The notes below the pieces were generated by a model, which worked only from the letters and a program-made list of their open reading frames with translations, had not been told where the DNA came from and ran no database searches. From Mycolicibacter virginiensis (GTDB taxonomy: Bacteria > Actinomycetota > Actinomycetes > Mycobacteriales > Mycobacteriaceae), in assembly GCF_022374935.2 (NCBI RefSeq), contig NZ_CP092430.2, positions 3,534,001 through 3,598,000 of the forward strand: DNA of 64,000 nt, read 5' to 3'. The translations under genes and the position numbers were made by a program. Of this stretch, positions 19,188 through 28,587 are shown one piece after another (the first letter of the stretch is position 1; each line of letters begins with the position of its first letter).

Positions 19188-19195
19188 CATTTCTT

Positions 19196-20848
19196 ATGAC
19201 CAGTGTTACTGAGCACTCCGGTGAGGCCCACGTAGAGGCGCAAGCCGAGCATGTCGTCGACATCCACACCACTGCGGGCAAGCTCGCCGACCTCAAGCGT
19301 CGGACCGAGGAGACCCTGCACCCGGTCGGTGAGGCCGCGGTCGAGAAGGTGCATGCCAAGGGCAAGCTGACCGCTCGGGAACGGGTCTACGCCCTGCTTG
19401 ACGAGGGCTCTTTCGTCGAGCTCGACGCGCTGGCCAAGCACCGCAGCACCAACTTCGGCCTGGCCGACAAGCGTCCGCTGGGCGACGGTGTGGTGACCGG
19501 CTACGGCACCATCGACGGCCGTGAGGTCTGCATCTTCAGCCAGGACGCCACCGTGTTCGGCGGCAGCCTCGGCGAGGTCTACGGCGAGAAGATCGTCAAG
19601 GTCCAGGAGCTGGCCATGAAGACCGGCCGGCCGCTGATCGGGATCAACGACGGCGCCGGCGCCCGCATCCAGGAGGGTGTGGTCTCGCTGGGCCTCTACA
19701 GCAAGATCTTCCACAACAACATCCTGGCCTCGGGTGTGATCCCGCAGATCTCGCTGATCATGGGCGCGGCGGCCGGCGGTCACGTCTACTCCCCCGCGCT
19801 GACCGACTTCATCGTGATGGTCGACCAGACCTCCCAGATGTTCATCACCGGCCCCGACGTGATCAAGACCGTCACCGGCGAGGAGGTCACCCAGGAGGAA
19901 CTGGGTGGCGCACACACCCACATGGGCAAGTCCGGCACCGCGCACTACGTCGCCTCCGGCGAACAGGACGCGCTGGACTACGTCCGCGACCTGCTGAGCT
20001 ACCTGCCCCCGAACAACTACGCCGACCCGCCGCACTTCCCGGTTCCGGCAGCCGAGGGCGCTATCGAGGACAACCTCACCGCCGAGGACCTCGAACTCGA
20101 CACGCTGATCCCGGACTCGCCGAACCAGCCCTACGACATGCACGAGGTCATTACCCGGATCCTCGACGACGACGAGTTCCTGGAAGTCCAGTCGGGTTAC
20201 GCGCAGAACATCATCGTCGGCTTCGGCCGGATCGAGGGCCGCACCGTCGGCATCGTGGCCAACCAGCCGACCCAGTTCGCCGGCTGCTTGGACATCAACG
20301 CCTCGGAGAAGGCCGCCCGGTTCATCCGGACCTGCGACTGCTTCAACATTCCGATCGTGCTGCTGGTCGACGTACCCGGCTTCCTGCCCGGTACCGAGCA
20401 GGAATACAACGGCATCATCCGGCGCGGCGCCAAGCTGCTCTACGCCTACGGTGAGGCCACCGTCGCCAAGATCACCGTCATCACCCGCAAGGCCTACGGC
20501 GGCGCGTACTGCGTCATGGGGTCCAAGGAGATGGGCGCTGACGTGAACGTGGCCTGGCCGACAGCCCAGATCGCGGTGATGGGCGCCTCCGGCGCAGTCG
20601 GGTTCGTCTACCGCCAGCAGCTCAACGAGGCCTCGAAGAACGGCGACGACGTCGACGCACTGCGCCTGCAACTCCAGCAGGAGTACGAGGACACGCTGGT
20701 GAACCCGTACGTCGCCGCCGAGCGCGGCTATGTCGACGCGGTGATCCCGCCGTCGCACACCCGCGGCTACATCGCGACGTCGCTGCGGCTGCTGGAACGC
20801 AAGATCGTTCAGCCGCTGCCCAAGAAGCACGGAAACATTCCGCTGTGA
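19196..20848 (+). CDS. accD5: Acyl-CoA carboxylase carboxyltransferase (beta) subunit AccD5
   Basis: 550 aa (M. tuberculosis about 548). Carboxyltransferase that moves CO2 from carboxybiotin on AccA3 to propionyl-CoA (and acetyl-CoA), giving methylmalonyl-CoA for methyl-branched lipids and carbon for mycolic acids. Crotonase-fold repeats show the oxyanion glycine-rich strands [28 protein letters not shown] and, in the C-half, [34 protein letters not shown] and MGASGAVGF. The ATG at 19196 starts TSVTEHS as in M. tuberculosis. accE5 follows after 22 bp. BirA and AccA3, its functional partners, are in the same block. Confidence 0.97.
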   Translation: MTSVTEHSGEAHVEAQAEHVVDIHTTAGKLADLKRRTEETLHPVGEAAVEKVHAKGKLTARERVYALLDEGSFVELDALAKHRSTNFGLADKRPLGDGVVTGYGTIDGREVCIFSQDATVFGGSLGEVYGEKIVKVQELAMKTGRPLIGINDGAGARIQEGVVSLGLYSKIFHNNILASGVIPQISLIMGAAAGGHVYSPALTDFIVMVDQTSQMFITGPDVIKTVTGEEVTQEELGGAHTHMGKSGTAHYVASGEQDALDYVRDLLSYLPPNNYADPPHFPVPAAEGAIEDNLTAEDLELDTLIPDSPNQPYDMHEVITRILDDDEFLEVQSGYAQNIIVGFGRIEGRTVGIVANQPTQFAGCLDINASEKAARFIRTCDCFNIPIVLLVDVPGFLPGTEQEYNGIIRRGAKLLYAYGEATVAKITVITRKAYGGAYCVMGSKEMGADVNVAWPTAQIAVMGASGAVGFVYRQQLNEASKNGDDVDALRLQLQQEYEDTLVNPYVAAERGYVDAVIPPSHTRGYIATSLRLLERKIVQPLPKKHGNIPL

Positions 20849-20870
20849 GCCAAGAGAGCGGAGCGAGCTT

Positions 20871-21131
20871 GTGAGCGAAGAGAACGAAGCGACCACGGCG
20901 GTCGAGGAGACTCCGGTGGCGGCCGAGCCGCTCATCAAGGTGTTGCGGGGCAACCCCACCGACGCCGAGATCGCGGCGCTGGTCGCGGTGCTCGGGACGG
21001 CGGGCGGCGCGGGAGCCGAAGCCGGTCCGCAGGACCGCAATCTGTGGGGTCACCCGGTGGACAAGCTGCGGCTTCCGCTGTTCAGCTGGCAGCGGATCAC
21101 GTTGCTGGAACGCACCCACATGCGCCGGTGA
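20871..21131 (+). CDS. accE5: Acyl-CoA carboxylase epsilon subunit
   Basis: 86 aa. Small actinobacterial epsilon subunit that stabilises and stimulates the AccA3-AccD5 complex. The family pattern is visible: [21 protein letters not shown] early and a C-terminal [20 protein letters not shown] (shortened when quoted). The first 20 residues are acidic and variable. GTG start. It lies 22 bp after accD5 and 7 bp before maf, as in M. tuberculosis. Confidence 0.9.
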   Translation: MSEENEATTAVEETPVAAEPLIKVLRGNPTDAEIAALVAVLGTAGGAGAEAGPQDRNLWGHPVDKLRLPLFSWQRITLLERTHMRR

Positions 21132-21138
21132 CAAACGC

Positions 21139-21780
21139 GTGACGCGGCTGGTCCTCGGCTCGGCCTCCTCAGGCCGACTGGCCGTCCTGCGTGGCGCCGG
21201 GATCGACCCATTGGTGGTGGTCTCCGGTGTCGACGAGGACGCCGTGATGGCCGGTCTGCCCGCTTCCGCGTCCCCGGATGCCGTGACCGGCGCCCTGGCC
21301 GCCGCTAAAGCGGAGCATGTTGCCTCCACCTTGCAGCCTCCGGTGAGCACCGATTGCATTGTGATCGGCTGCGATTCGATGCTCTACATCGACGGCAAGC
21401 TGTGCGGCAAGCCCCCGACGGTCGATGAGGCCCGCATCCGCTGGCGCGAGATGGCCGGAAGTTCCGGACAACTTCACACCGGCCACAGTCTGATCCGGTT
21501 GCGTGACAACAGGATCACCCATCAGATCACCGAAACCTCCGTAACCACAGTGCGGTTCGGCCGACCGGATGACGACGATCTGGAGGCCTATCTGGCCAGC
21601 GGCGAGCCGCTGCGGGTCGCCGGCGGATTCACCCTGGATGGCTTGGGGGGCTGGTTCGTCGACGGCGTCGACGGTGATCCCTCCAGTGTCATCGGTATCA
21701 GCCTGCCCATGCTGCGTCGGCTGCTGCGCTCAGCCGGACTCTCGGTCGCTGCGCTGTGGGCGGCCAACCCGGTCGCCTGA
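21139..21780 (+). CDS. maf: Maf-like nucleoside triphosphate pyrophosphatase
   Basis: 213 aa. Hydrolyses non-canonical or modified nucleoside triphosphates to monophosphates, preventing their incorporation. Signatures: [14 protein letters not shown] (S-x-R-R-like loop, here SSGRL), [19 protein letters not shown] with the catalytic Asp, and [22 protein letters not shown]. Start GTG at 21139, a few bases after accE5. Position and sequence match M. tuberculosis Rv3282. The longer, actinobacterial form has an insertion around residues 115-130. Confidence 0.9.
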   Translation: MTRLVLGSASSGRLAVLRGAGIDPLVVVSGVDEDAVMAGLPASASPDAVTGALAAAKAEHVASTLQPPVSTDCIVIGCDSMLYIDGKLCGKPPTVDEARIRWREMAGSSGQLHTGHSLIRLRDNRITHQITETSVTTVRFGRPDDDDLEAYLASGEPLRVAGGFTLDGLGGWFVDGVDGDPSSVIGISLPMLRRLLRSAGLSVAALWAANPVA

Positions 21781-21848
21781 CCCAGGTCACGCGTATCTGC
21801 TGTCAGAGGATTTCCGGCCATGGGAGTGGCACAACGGTTACCGACCGG

Positions 21849-21854
21849 TAGGCT
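21849..21854 (+). promoter_or_regulatory. Putative -10 box for leaderless sseA
   Basis: TAGGCT followed by 7 nt and the GTG at 21862; no ribosome site. It supports the shorter start of sseA and suggests an internal promoter in the accD5-accA3 block. Confidence 0.42.
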
Positions 21855-21861
21855 CGGTTTC

Positions 21862-22773
21862 GTGCCAGTGCCTGCCGACCCCAGCCCCGCCCTGCAGTCC
21901 TACGCTCACCCGGAACGGTTGGTGACAGCCGACTGGCTCGCGGGAAATCTGGGCACACCCGGCCTCGTCGTGGTGGAGTCCGACGAGGATGTCTTGCTCT
22001 ACGACATCGGCCACATTCCCACCGCGGTCAAGATCGACTGGGTCACCGATCTCAACGACTCCCCGGTCCGCGACTACATCACCGGCGAGCAGTTCGCCGA
22101 CCTGATGAACCGCAAGGGCATCTCCCGCGACGACACCGTGGTGATCTACGGCGACAAGTCCAACTGGTGGGCCGCCTACGCACTGTGGGTGTTCACCCTG
22201 TTCGGGCACGAAGACGTGCGACTGCTCGACGGCGGGCGCGACCTGTGGGTGTCCTCGGGCCGCGAAACCACCTTGGACGTGCCGTCGAAGACCACGACCG
22301 GCTACCCCGTCGTCAAGCGCAATGACGCCCCCATCCGGGCCTACAAGGACGACGTGCTGACCAACATCGGCCAGGTGCCGCTGATCGACGTGCGCTCGCC
22401 ACAGGAGTACACCGGCGAGCGCACCCACATGCCGGAATACCCGGAGGAGGGTGTGCTGCGCGGCGGCCACATCCCGACTGCGGTCTCAGTGCCGTGGAGC
22501 AAGGCGGCCGACGACGCCGGCCGGTTCCGCAAGCGCGAGGAATTGGAACGGCTCTACGACTTTCTGAAGCCCGGGGACAAGCCGATCGCCTACTGCCGCA
22601 TCGGAGAACGCTCCAGCCACACCTGGTTCGTTCTGACCCACCTGCTGGGCCTCGACGACGTCCGCAACTACGACGGTTCCTGGACCGAGTGGGGCAACAC
22701 CGTGCGCGTGCCCATCGTCGACGGCCCCGAGCCCGGACAGGTGCGAGGAGTCCCGGAGAACCCAGCCAGCTGA
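21862..22773 (+). CDS. sseA: Thiosulfate sulfurtransferase (rhodanese) SseA
   Basis: 303 aa with two rhodanese domains. The C-terminal domain has the active-site loop [12 protein letters not shown] with the persulfide-carrying Cys; the N-terminal domain has [17 protein letters not shown] instead of a Cys, so it is inactive as usual. The N-terminus VPVPADPSP matches M. tuberculosis SseA as I recall it, so the GTG at 21862 is preferred over an ATG at 21820. The stop overlaps the start of the SufE-like gene (TGATG), suggesting coupled function in sulfur transfer. Confidence 0.93.
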   Translation: MPVPADPSPALQSYAHPERLVTADWLAGNLGTPGLVVVESDEDVLLYDIGHIPTAVKIDWVTDLNDSPVRDYITGEQFADLMNRKGISRDDTVVIYGDKSNWWAAYALWVFTLFGHEDVRLLDGGRDLWVSSGRETTLDVPSKTTTGYPVVKRNDAPIRAYKDDVLTNIGQVPLIDVRSPQEYTGERTHMPEYPEEGVLRGGHIPTAVSVPWSKAADDAGRFRKREELERLYDFLKPGDKPIAYCRIGERSSHTWFVLTHLLGLDDVRNYDGSWTEWGNTVRVPIVDGPEPGQVRGVPENPAS

Positions 22774-23189
22774 TGAGCTTGCCGGAGGGATTGGCACAGG
22801 TGGTCTCCGACTTCGCCGAAGTCGAAGGCCAGGACAAGCTCAAGCTGCTGCTTGAATTCGCCGACGAACTGCCCGAGCTGCCCGATGAGCTGACCGAATC
22901 CGCCATGGAACCGGTACCCGAGTGCCAGTCGCCCTTGTTCATGCATGTCGATGCCGCCGACCCGCAGCGGGTCCGCCTGTATTTCAGCGCGCCCCCCGAG
23001 GCGCCGACGACGCGCGGCTTCGCATCGATCTGGGCCACCGGGCTCGACGGCGAACCGGCCGACGTCATCCTGGGCGTGCCGGAGGATTTCGCGTCTCGGC
23101 TCGGGTTGGCCACACTGATCAGCCCGCTGCGACTACGGGGTATGTCGGCCATGTTGACCCGCATCAAGCGGCATTTACGCGCCGCGTAA
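22773..23189 (+). CDS. SufE-family sulfur acceptor protein
   Basis: 138 aa. SufE/CsdE fold: accepts persulfide sulfur from a donor on a conserved cysteine. Cys51 sits in the PECQSPLF motif; [22 protein letters not shown] and the final [16 protein letters not shown] segment are family-typical. It overlaps sseA by one base (TGATG), making translation coupled and SseA a likely sulfur donor partner. It matches Rv3284 in position. Confidence 0.9.
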   Translation: MSLPEGLAQVVSDFAEVEGQDKLKLLLEFADELPELPDELTESAMEPVPECQSPLFMHVDAADPQRVRLYFSAPPEAPTTRGFASIWATGLDGEPADVILGVPEDFASRLGLATLISPLRLRGMSAMLTRIKRHLRAA

Positions 23190-23240
23190 GGGGCACTGGA
23201 ACAGGTTCAGCGGTCGCGCTTTACACTGCCTGAAGCTAGA

Positions 23241-25077
<1,837 letters not shown>

Positions 25078-25135
25078 CCGACATCGAGCGTCCGACGACG
25101 ATGCAGAGCGCCAGCGATGAGGAGGAGTCGGACTC

Positions 25136-25531
25136 ATAGAAGCTGTCGAGATCAACGCCGGCCCGTGGTATCTGCGGATACCACGGGCCGACGATCGTAT
25201 AGACGACCGTGTGCCCCTGGCCGACCTCGGTGAGACCGACCCGGACTACGTCGCGAAGGCGGAATCAGGCTGGGCCGACGACTCGCGCTATCTCTGGGCA
25301 GTCTGCGAGCCGACGACGGGCGAACTGTTGGCCGAGGTGACGCTGGATCCCGCCTCGGGCGAGATCGCCCGTCGGCACCGGCCAGGTTATAGCGAAGCAG
25401 CAGTTACCGGGGCACAGGCGGTGTCCCGGTTCGCTGCGGGCGCGTTAGGTCTGACGCCGGTGATGACCGGCGTGGGTGGTGCGGCTTCGCCCGACGAAAA
25501 CCCAGGTCAAGCCGCCGATCGCCAACGCTAG
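25136..25531 (+). CDS. Conserved protein, GNAT-like, apparent ATA start
   Basis: The reading frame is open from just after a TGA at 25118. The protein, starting ATA-GAA-GCT, reads (I/M)EAVEINAGPWYLRIPRADD and contains WAVCEPTTGELLAEVTLDP, a beta-strand pattern like the start of GNAT acetyltransferases; 131 aa. A strong ribosome site, GAGGAGGAG, lies 7 nt before the ATA, and the homologue-like N-terminus begins exactly there. There is no ATG, GTG or TTG until the GTG at 25211, which would remove 25 well-formed residues. Either ATA is used as start, or the start codon is damaged. Its last 87 bp overlap the convergent gene. Acetyl acceptor unknown. Confidence 0.6.
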   Translation: MEAVEINAGPWYLRIPRADDRIDDRVPLADLGETDPDYVAKAESGWADDSRYLWAVCEPTTGELLAEVTLDPASGEIARRHRPGYSEAAVTGAQAVSRFAAGALGLTPVMTGVGGAASPDENPGQAADRQR

Positions 25532-25729
25532 GACCGCGATGCCGAAGCCCAGCGTCCACCCGGCGTCGTGCTGCGCGGCGGCGCTCATGAAGCCCACCAA
25601 TGCCAGTGCCGCCATCAGCAGCATGGCCAATCCCGGCAACTCACGGCGGTCCTTGAACACCAGTCCGGCCCGCGGCTGGGTCGTACGCCTCTGATCGATT
25701 CCCTCATCGGTGTCGCTGATGTCGCTCAT
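25445..25729 (-). CDS. Small two-helix membrane protein, UsfY-like
   Basis: 94 aa. A polar N-terminus (MSDISDTDEGIDQRRTTQP) precedes RAGLVFKDRRELPG and two hydrophobic helices (about 33-52 and 58-78), then a short basic tail. The arrangement RTT-x-P-x-AG-x-x-x-K/D plus two helices resembles mycobacterial UsfY, the gene upstream of rsbW-sigF. In M. tuberculosis sigF-rsbW-usfY directly follow accA3; here only this gene is found at that place. Function unknown. The 3' end overlaps the convergent GNAT-like gene. Confidence 0.55.
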   Translation of the reverse strand: MSDISDTDEGIDQRRTTQPRAGLVFKDRRELPGLAMLLMAALALVGFMSAAAQHDAGWTLGFGIAVLALAIGGLTWVFVGRSRTTHAGHHRRQT

Positions 25730-25769
25730 GAGGCCCTTGTACCCTCGGCGCCGCGCCCCGAAACCCGCT

Positions 25770-25873
25770 GGGCTGATGGCGGCGACCTGCTTCGCCCGGC
25801 TCCGCCGCGCTTGCAGTCGCCGGGCTGATGGCGGCGACCTGCCTCACCCGGCTCCGCCGCGCTCGCAGTCGCC
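25770..25873 (+). repeat. 52-bp tandem duplication, GC-rich with hairpin potential
   Basis: Two adjacent 52-bp copies (25770-25821 and 25822-25873) differ at about three positions. Each begins GGGCTGATGGCGGCGACC and ends GCAGTCGCC. Within each copy GGCGACCTGC and GCAGTCGCC can pair, so each could fold into a hairpin. They lie between two minus-strand genes, upstream of the UsfY-like gene and just after the LLM gene stop, and may act as terminator or as an intergenic repeat family. Confidence 0.85.
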
Positions 25874-25876
25874 GGG

Positions 25877-26860
25877 CTACGGGGCGTCGCGCAGCGCCGC
25901 CAGCAGCGGCTCTGCGGCCTCCTTGAGGAAGGCCTCCTGCGTCTCCCCGCCGATCTGAATCAACGCGATGTCGGTGAAGCCGGCGTCTCGGTAGGCGCCG
26001 ACGGCGTCGACGATTGGGTCCAGTTCCGGCCCGCAGGGAATGGCCCCGGCGACGTCGCGCGGCTGCACGTAGCGGGTGGCGGCCGCGAACGCCGCCGGTG
26101 TCGGCAGCTCAGAATTGACCGACCAGCCGCCGCCGAACCAGCGGAACTGCCGGTGGGCACGCTGTATTGCCTGATCCCGGTCCGGATCCCAGCACACCGG
26201 TAGCTGCCCAATGATTCGCCCGCCCGCCAATCCGGCCGCCTGCCGTGCGGTGTGCCAGGAGTGGACCAGATCACGGTCGGGCTGCACCGCGATCAGATGA
26301 TCGGCAGCCGCGGCGAATCTGTCGACGCCCTTGGGCCCCGACATGGCCACGGCCAACGCGACCGGGATGTCCGGCAGGTCCCACAGCCGCGCCTGGTCGA
26401 CTTGGAAATAGTCGCCCTCGTGGTCGACCGTCTCCCCCATCAGCAGCTCGCGGATGATCTTGATGGCTTCACCGAGCATGGCCTGCCTACGCGCCACGTT
26501 CGGCCACCCCGCTCCGGTCACGATGTGTTCGTTGAGGTTCTCCCCGCTGCCCAAGCCCAGGGTGAATCGGCCCTCGGCAAGAATCTGCACGGTGGCCGCC
26601 TGCTGGGCCACGATCGCCGGGTGATAGCGCATCGTCGGGCAGGTGACGTAGCTGTACAGACCTATCTCTTGGGTGGCGTGCGCGACCGCGCCCAGCAGCG
26701 CCCACGCGTTGGGAGCGTGGCCCTGCGACACCAGCCACGGCGAGAAATGATCGCTGCACACCGCGAAGTCGAAACCGCGTTCCTCGGCGGCAACGGCATA
26801 GCCGACCAACTCTGCGGGCCCGCTCTGCTCGGTCATCAGGGTGTAGCCGAAGCGTGTCAT
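25877..26860 (-). CDS. LLM-class F420-dependent oxidoreductase (TIGR03557-like)
   Basis: 327 aa, TIM-barrel luciferase-like monooxygenase of the actinobacterial F420-binding, Fgd-like subfamily: N-terminal MTRFGYTLMTEQ, FDFAVCSDHFSPW, LGLGSGENLNEHI and WVGGGW-like FRWFGGGWSV. Members use coenzyme F420H2 or F420 as hydride carrier; substrate is unknown. The ATG at 26860 is chosen because residues upstream in the frame are a non-conserved basic stretch. A paralogue lies at 51.1-52.1 kb. It is divergent from the heme-oxygenase-like gene. Confidence 0.85.
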   Translation of the reverse strand: MTRFGYTLMTEQSGPAELVGYAVAAEERGFDFAVCSDHFSPWLVSQGHAPNAWALLGAVAHATQEIGLYSYVTCPTMRYHPAIVAQQAATVQILAEGRFTLGLGSGENLNEHIVTGAGWPNVARRQAMLGEAIKIIRELLMGETVDHEGDYFQVDQARLWDLPDIPVALAVAMSGPKGVDRFAAAADHLIAVQPDRDLVHSWHTARQAAGLAGGRIIGQLPVCWDPDRDQAIQRAHRQFRWFGGGWSVNSELPTPAAFAAATRYVQPRDVAGAIPCGPELDPIVDAVGAYRDAGFTDIALIQIGGETQEAFLKEAAEPLLAALRDAP

Positions 26861-26940
26861 GCTGCCGGAATACCCAACAGCCGACCACCGAAACGGCACG
26901 GCGCCGTTTGGCGCGGACCGGGTGGCGGGTATCCGCGAGC

Positions 26941-27948
26941 GTGCCCACCGCAACGATCCACACCGAACCTCGCCTGCCCGCCGCATGCGGGCCGTTGTCT
27001 GCAACGGTGTGCGATCTCTTGCGTCGGCCTGCCGGCGCGGCCCCCGAGCCCATCCCCCCGATCACCGACACCGACCCGTACGGCCGTGACCTGCAACTGG
27101 CGCTCTACGTCTGTTACGAGTTGCATTACCGCGGGTTCGCCGATGTTGACCCCGGCTGGGAGTGGGACGTCACCCTGTTGGGGCTACGCACGCAACTCGA
27201 ACACGCGTTCCTTGACGGTGTGCGTCGCGATGTCGGAGTGATACCGCCACACGCGATAGCCGATGCCGAAATGGATGCCGCGGCAACCGAGCCCGTGCAC
27301 GGCACCGGCCCCTCGTGGTACCTGCGCGATCATGGCACCTGGGAGCAGGCCCGCGAGTACTTCGTCCACCGATCGCTGTACCACCTCAAGGAGGGCGATC
27401 CGCACGCCTGGATCATCCCGCGCCTGACCGGCCAGGCCAAGGCGTCGTTTGTCGCGGTCGAGTTCGACGAGTACGGCGCCGGGCGGGGTCCGCGGCTGCA
27501 CCAGCAGCTCTTCGCCGACCTGCTCTCCGCGGCCGGGCTGGATGCCGGTTACCTCGCCTACCTCGATGTTGTCCCTGCCGAGTCGCTGGCGGTGGTGAAT
27601 CTGATGTCGCTGTTCGGGTTGCACCGCCGCTGGCGGGGTGCGGCCGCCGGTCACTTCGCGGCCACCGAGATCACCTCACCTCCGGGTTCGAGCCGCCTGG
27701 TCGCGGCGCTACGGCGGATGAGTGCGCCGGAGCCGTGCGTGGCGTTCTACGCCGAGCACGTCGAGGCCGACGCGGTACACGAACAGGTGGTCCGCAACGA
27801 CGTGATCGGTGACCTGTTGGACGGCAATCCGCATTTGGAGACTGATGTCGTATTCGGTATCCGAGCTCTCGGCGCCGTGGAAAATCGGCTCTCCGACGTC
27901 ATGCTCTCGGCCTGGTCGGCGGGACGTTCGTCGCTGCTCACAACGTGA
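26941..27948 (+). CDS. Iron-containing redox enzyme family protein (heme-oxygenase-like fold)
   Basis: 335 aa from the GTG at 26941. A mostly helical protein with Glu/His-rich helices: YVCYELHYRGF, EYFVHRSLYHLKEGDPHAW, VAVEFDEYGAG, FYAEHVEADAVHEQV. These E..H and E..H/E..H patterns suit the non-heme di-iron, heme-oxygenase-like (HDO) superfamily, annotated in actinobacteria as iron-containing redox enzyme. The reaction is unknown. It is divergent from the LLM gene with 80 bp between starts. No obvious ribosome site. Confidence 0.7.
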   Translation: MPTATIHTEPRLPAACGPLSATVCDLLRRPAGAAPEPIPPITDTDPYGRDLQLALYVCYELHYRGFADVDPGWEWDVTLLGLRTQLEHAFLDGVRRDVGVIPPHAIADAEMDAAATEPVHGTGPSWYLRDHGTWEQAREYFVHRSLYHLKEGDPHAWIIPRLTGQAKASFVAVEFDEYGAGRGPRLHQQLFADLLSAAGLDAGYLAYLDVVPAESLAVVNLMSLFGLHRRWRGAAAGHFAATEITSPPGSSRLVAALRRMSAPEPCVAFYAEHVEADAVHEQVVRNDVIGDLLDGNPHLETDVVFGIRALGAVENRLSDVMLSAWSAGRSSLLTT

Positions 27949-28140
27949 AAATTAAGGTTTCACTGGGATTTACCAGAAATTGTCGGGCACCTCTTTGCCA
28001 ATCGAAGCGGTTCTAGGTAACGTCTGGTTCCTCCGGTTGAGTTCACAGCCGCAGTGAAACGTCACCGCGTAACGCAGCCCCGGAAGTGATTACGTTGACG
28101 TGATCCAACAGCACGATTCGTCGACTGATGGAGCCACAAC
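27949..28140 (+). other. Intergenic region, 192 bp
   Basis: Lower-GC stretch between the heme-oxygenase-like gene and the STAS gene. It contains AT-rich pieces (AAATTAAGGTTTCACTGGGA) but no clear SigF-type (GGTT-N16-GGGTA) pair with the right spacing and no hairpin I would call a terminator. The promoter of the STAS gene should lie here. Confidence 0.5.
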
Positions 28141-28578
28141 ATGACGATCAGCAAGGTTACTCAGAACGCATTCGCCACTCCCGCAACGGAAGCCACCCAA
28201 GTTTGGCGCAATCACACCGCCAAGTTCACAGTTCATTGGGGTCGCACCGGAGCCGTCGTTGCCGTCAATGGCGAGATCGACGCGGCGAACGCCAGCCCAT
28301 TCGCGGACTACGCCAAGCGCTGCGCCGAGTGCTGCGAGTGGCTGGTGGTGGATCTCTCTGAACTGACATTCATTGGGACCAGCGGGTTTTCAGCTCTTCA
28401 GTCGATCACCGCGCAGTGTTCCAGCGCGCAGACAAAACTGAAGGTGGTCCCGAGTCCCGCGTTGTCGACCTTGCTGCGGATCTGCGATCCGCACTCGCGA
28501 CTTCCGCTGGTGGACTCGCTGACGGATGCGTTGGCCGAGGTGCAGCGGTCCGGCCGGCCGCTGCGCCTGGTGCCGTGA
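28141..28578 (+). CDS. STAS-domain protein (anti-sigma factor antagonist-like)
   Basis: 145 aa. A 25-residue polar lead is followed by one STAS domain: VVAVNGEIDAANASPFADYA and LVVDLSELTFIGTSGFSALQS, where Thr80-Ser81 takes the place of the phosphorylatable Ser of the D-x-S-G loop. Such proteins bind anti-sigma kinases and release a sigma factor when unphosphorylated; PknD substrates in M. tuberculosis include a STAS protein, so a link to pknD in this window is conceivable but untested. Ribosome site TGGAG 8 nt before the ATG. Converges with katE, 9 bp between stops. Confidence 0.85.
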   Translation: MTISKVTQNAFATPATEATQVWRNHTAKFTVHWGRTGAVVAVNGEIDAANASPFADYAKRCAECCEWLVVDLSELTFIGTSGFSALQSITAQCSSAQTKLKVVPSPALSTLLRICDPHSRLPLVDSLTDALAEVQRSGRPLRLVP

Positions 28579-28587
28579 TCTAGGAAT

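Noticed and set aside
19187..21040. 617-codon open frame on the minus strand opposite accD5
   Set aside because: It mirrors accD5 and accE5; high GC makes long antisense frames. The composition (Val/Asp/His-rich, no motif) is typical of such shadows.
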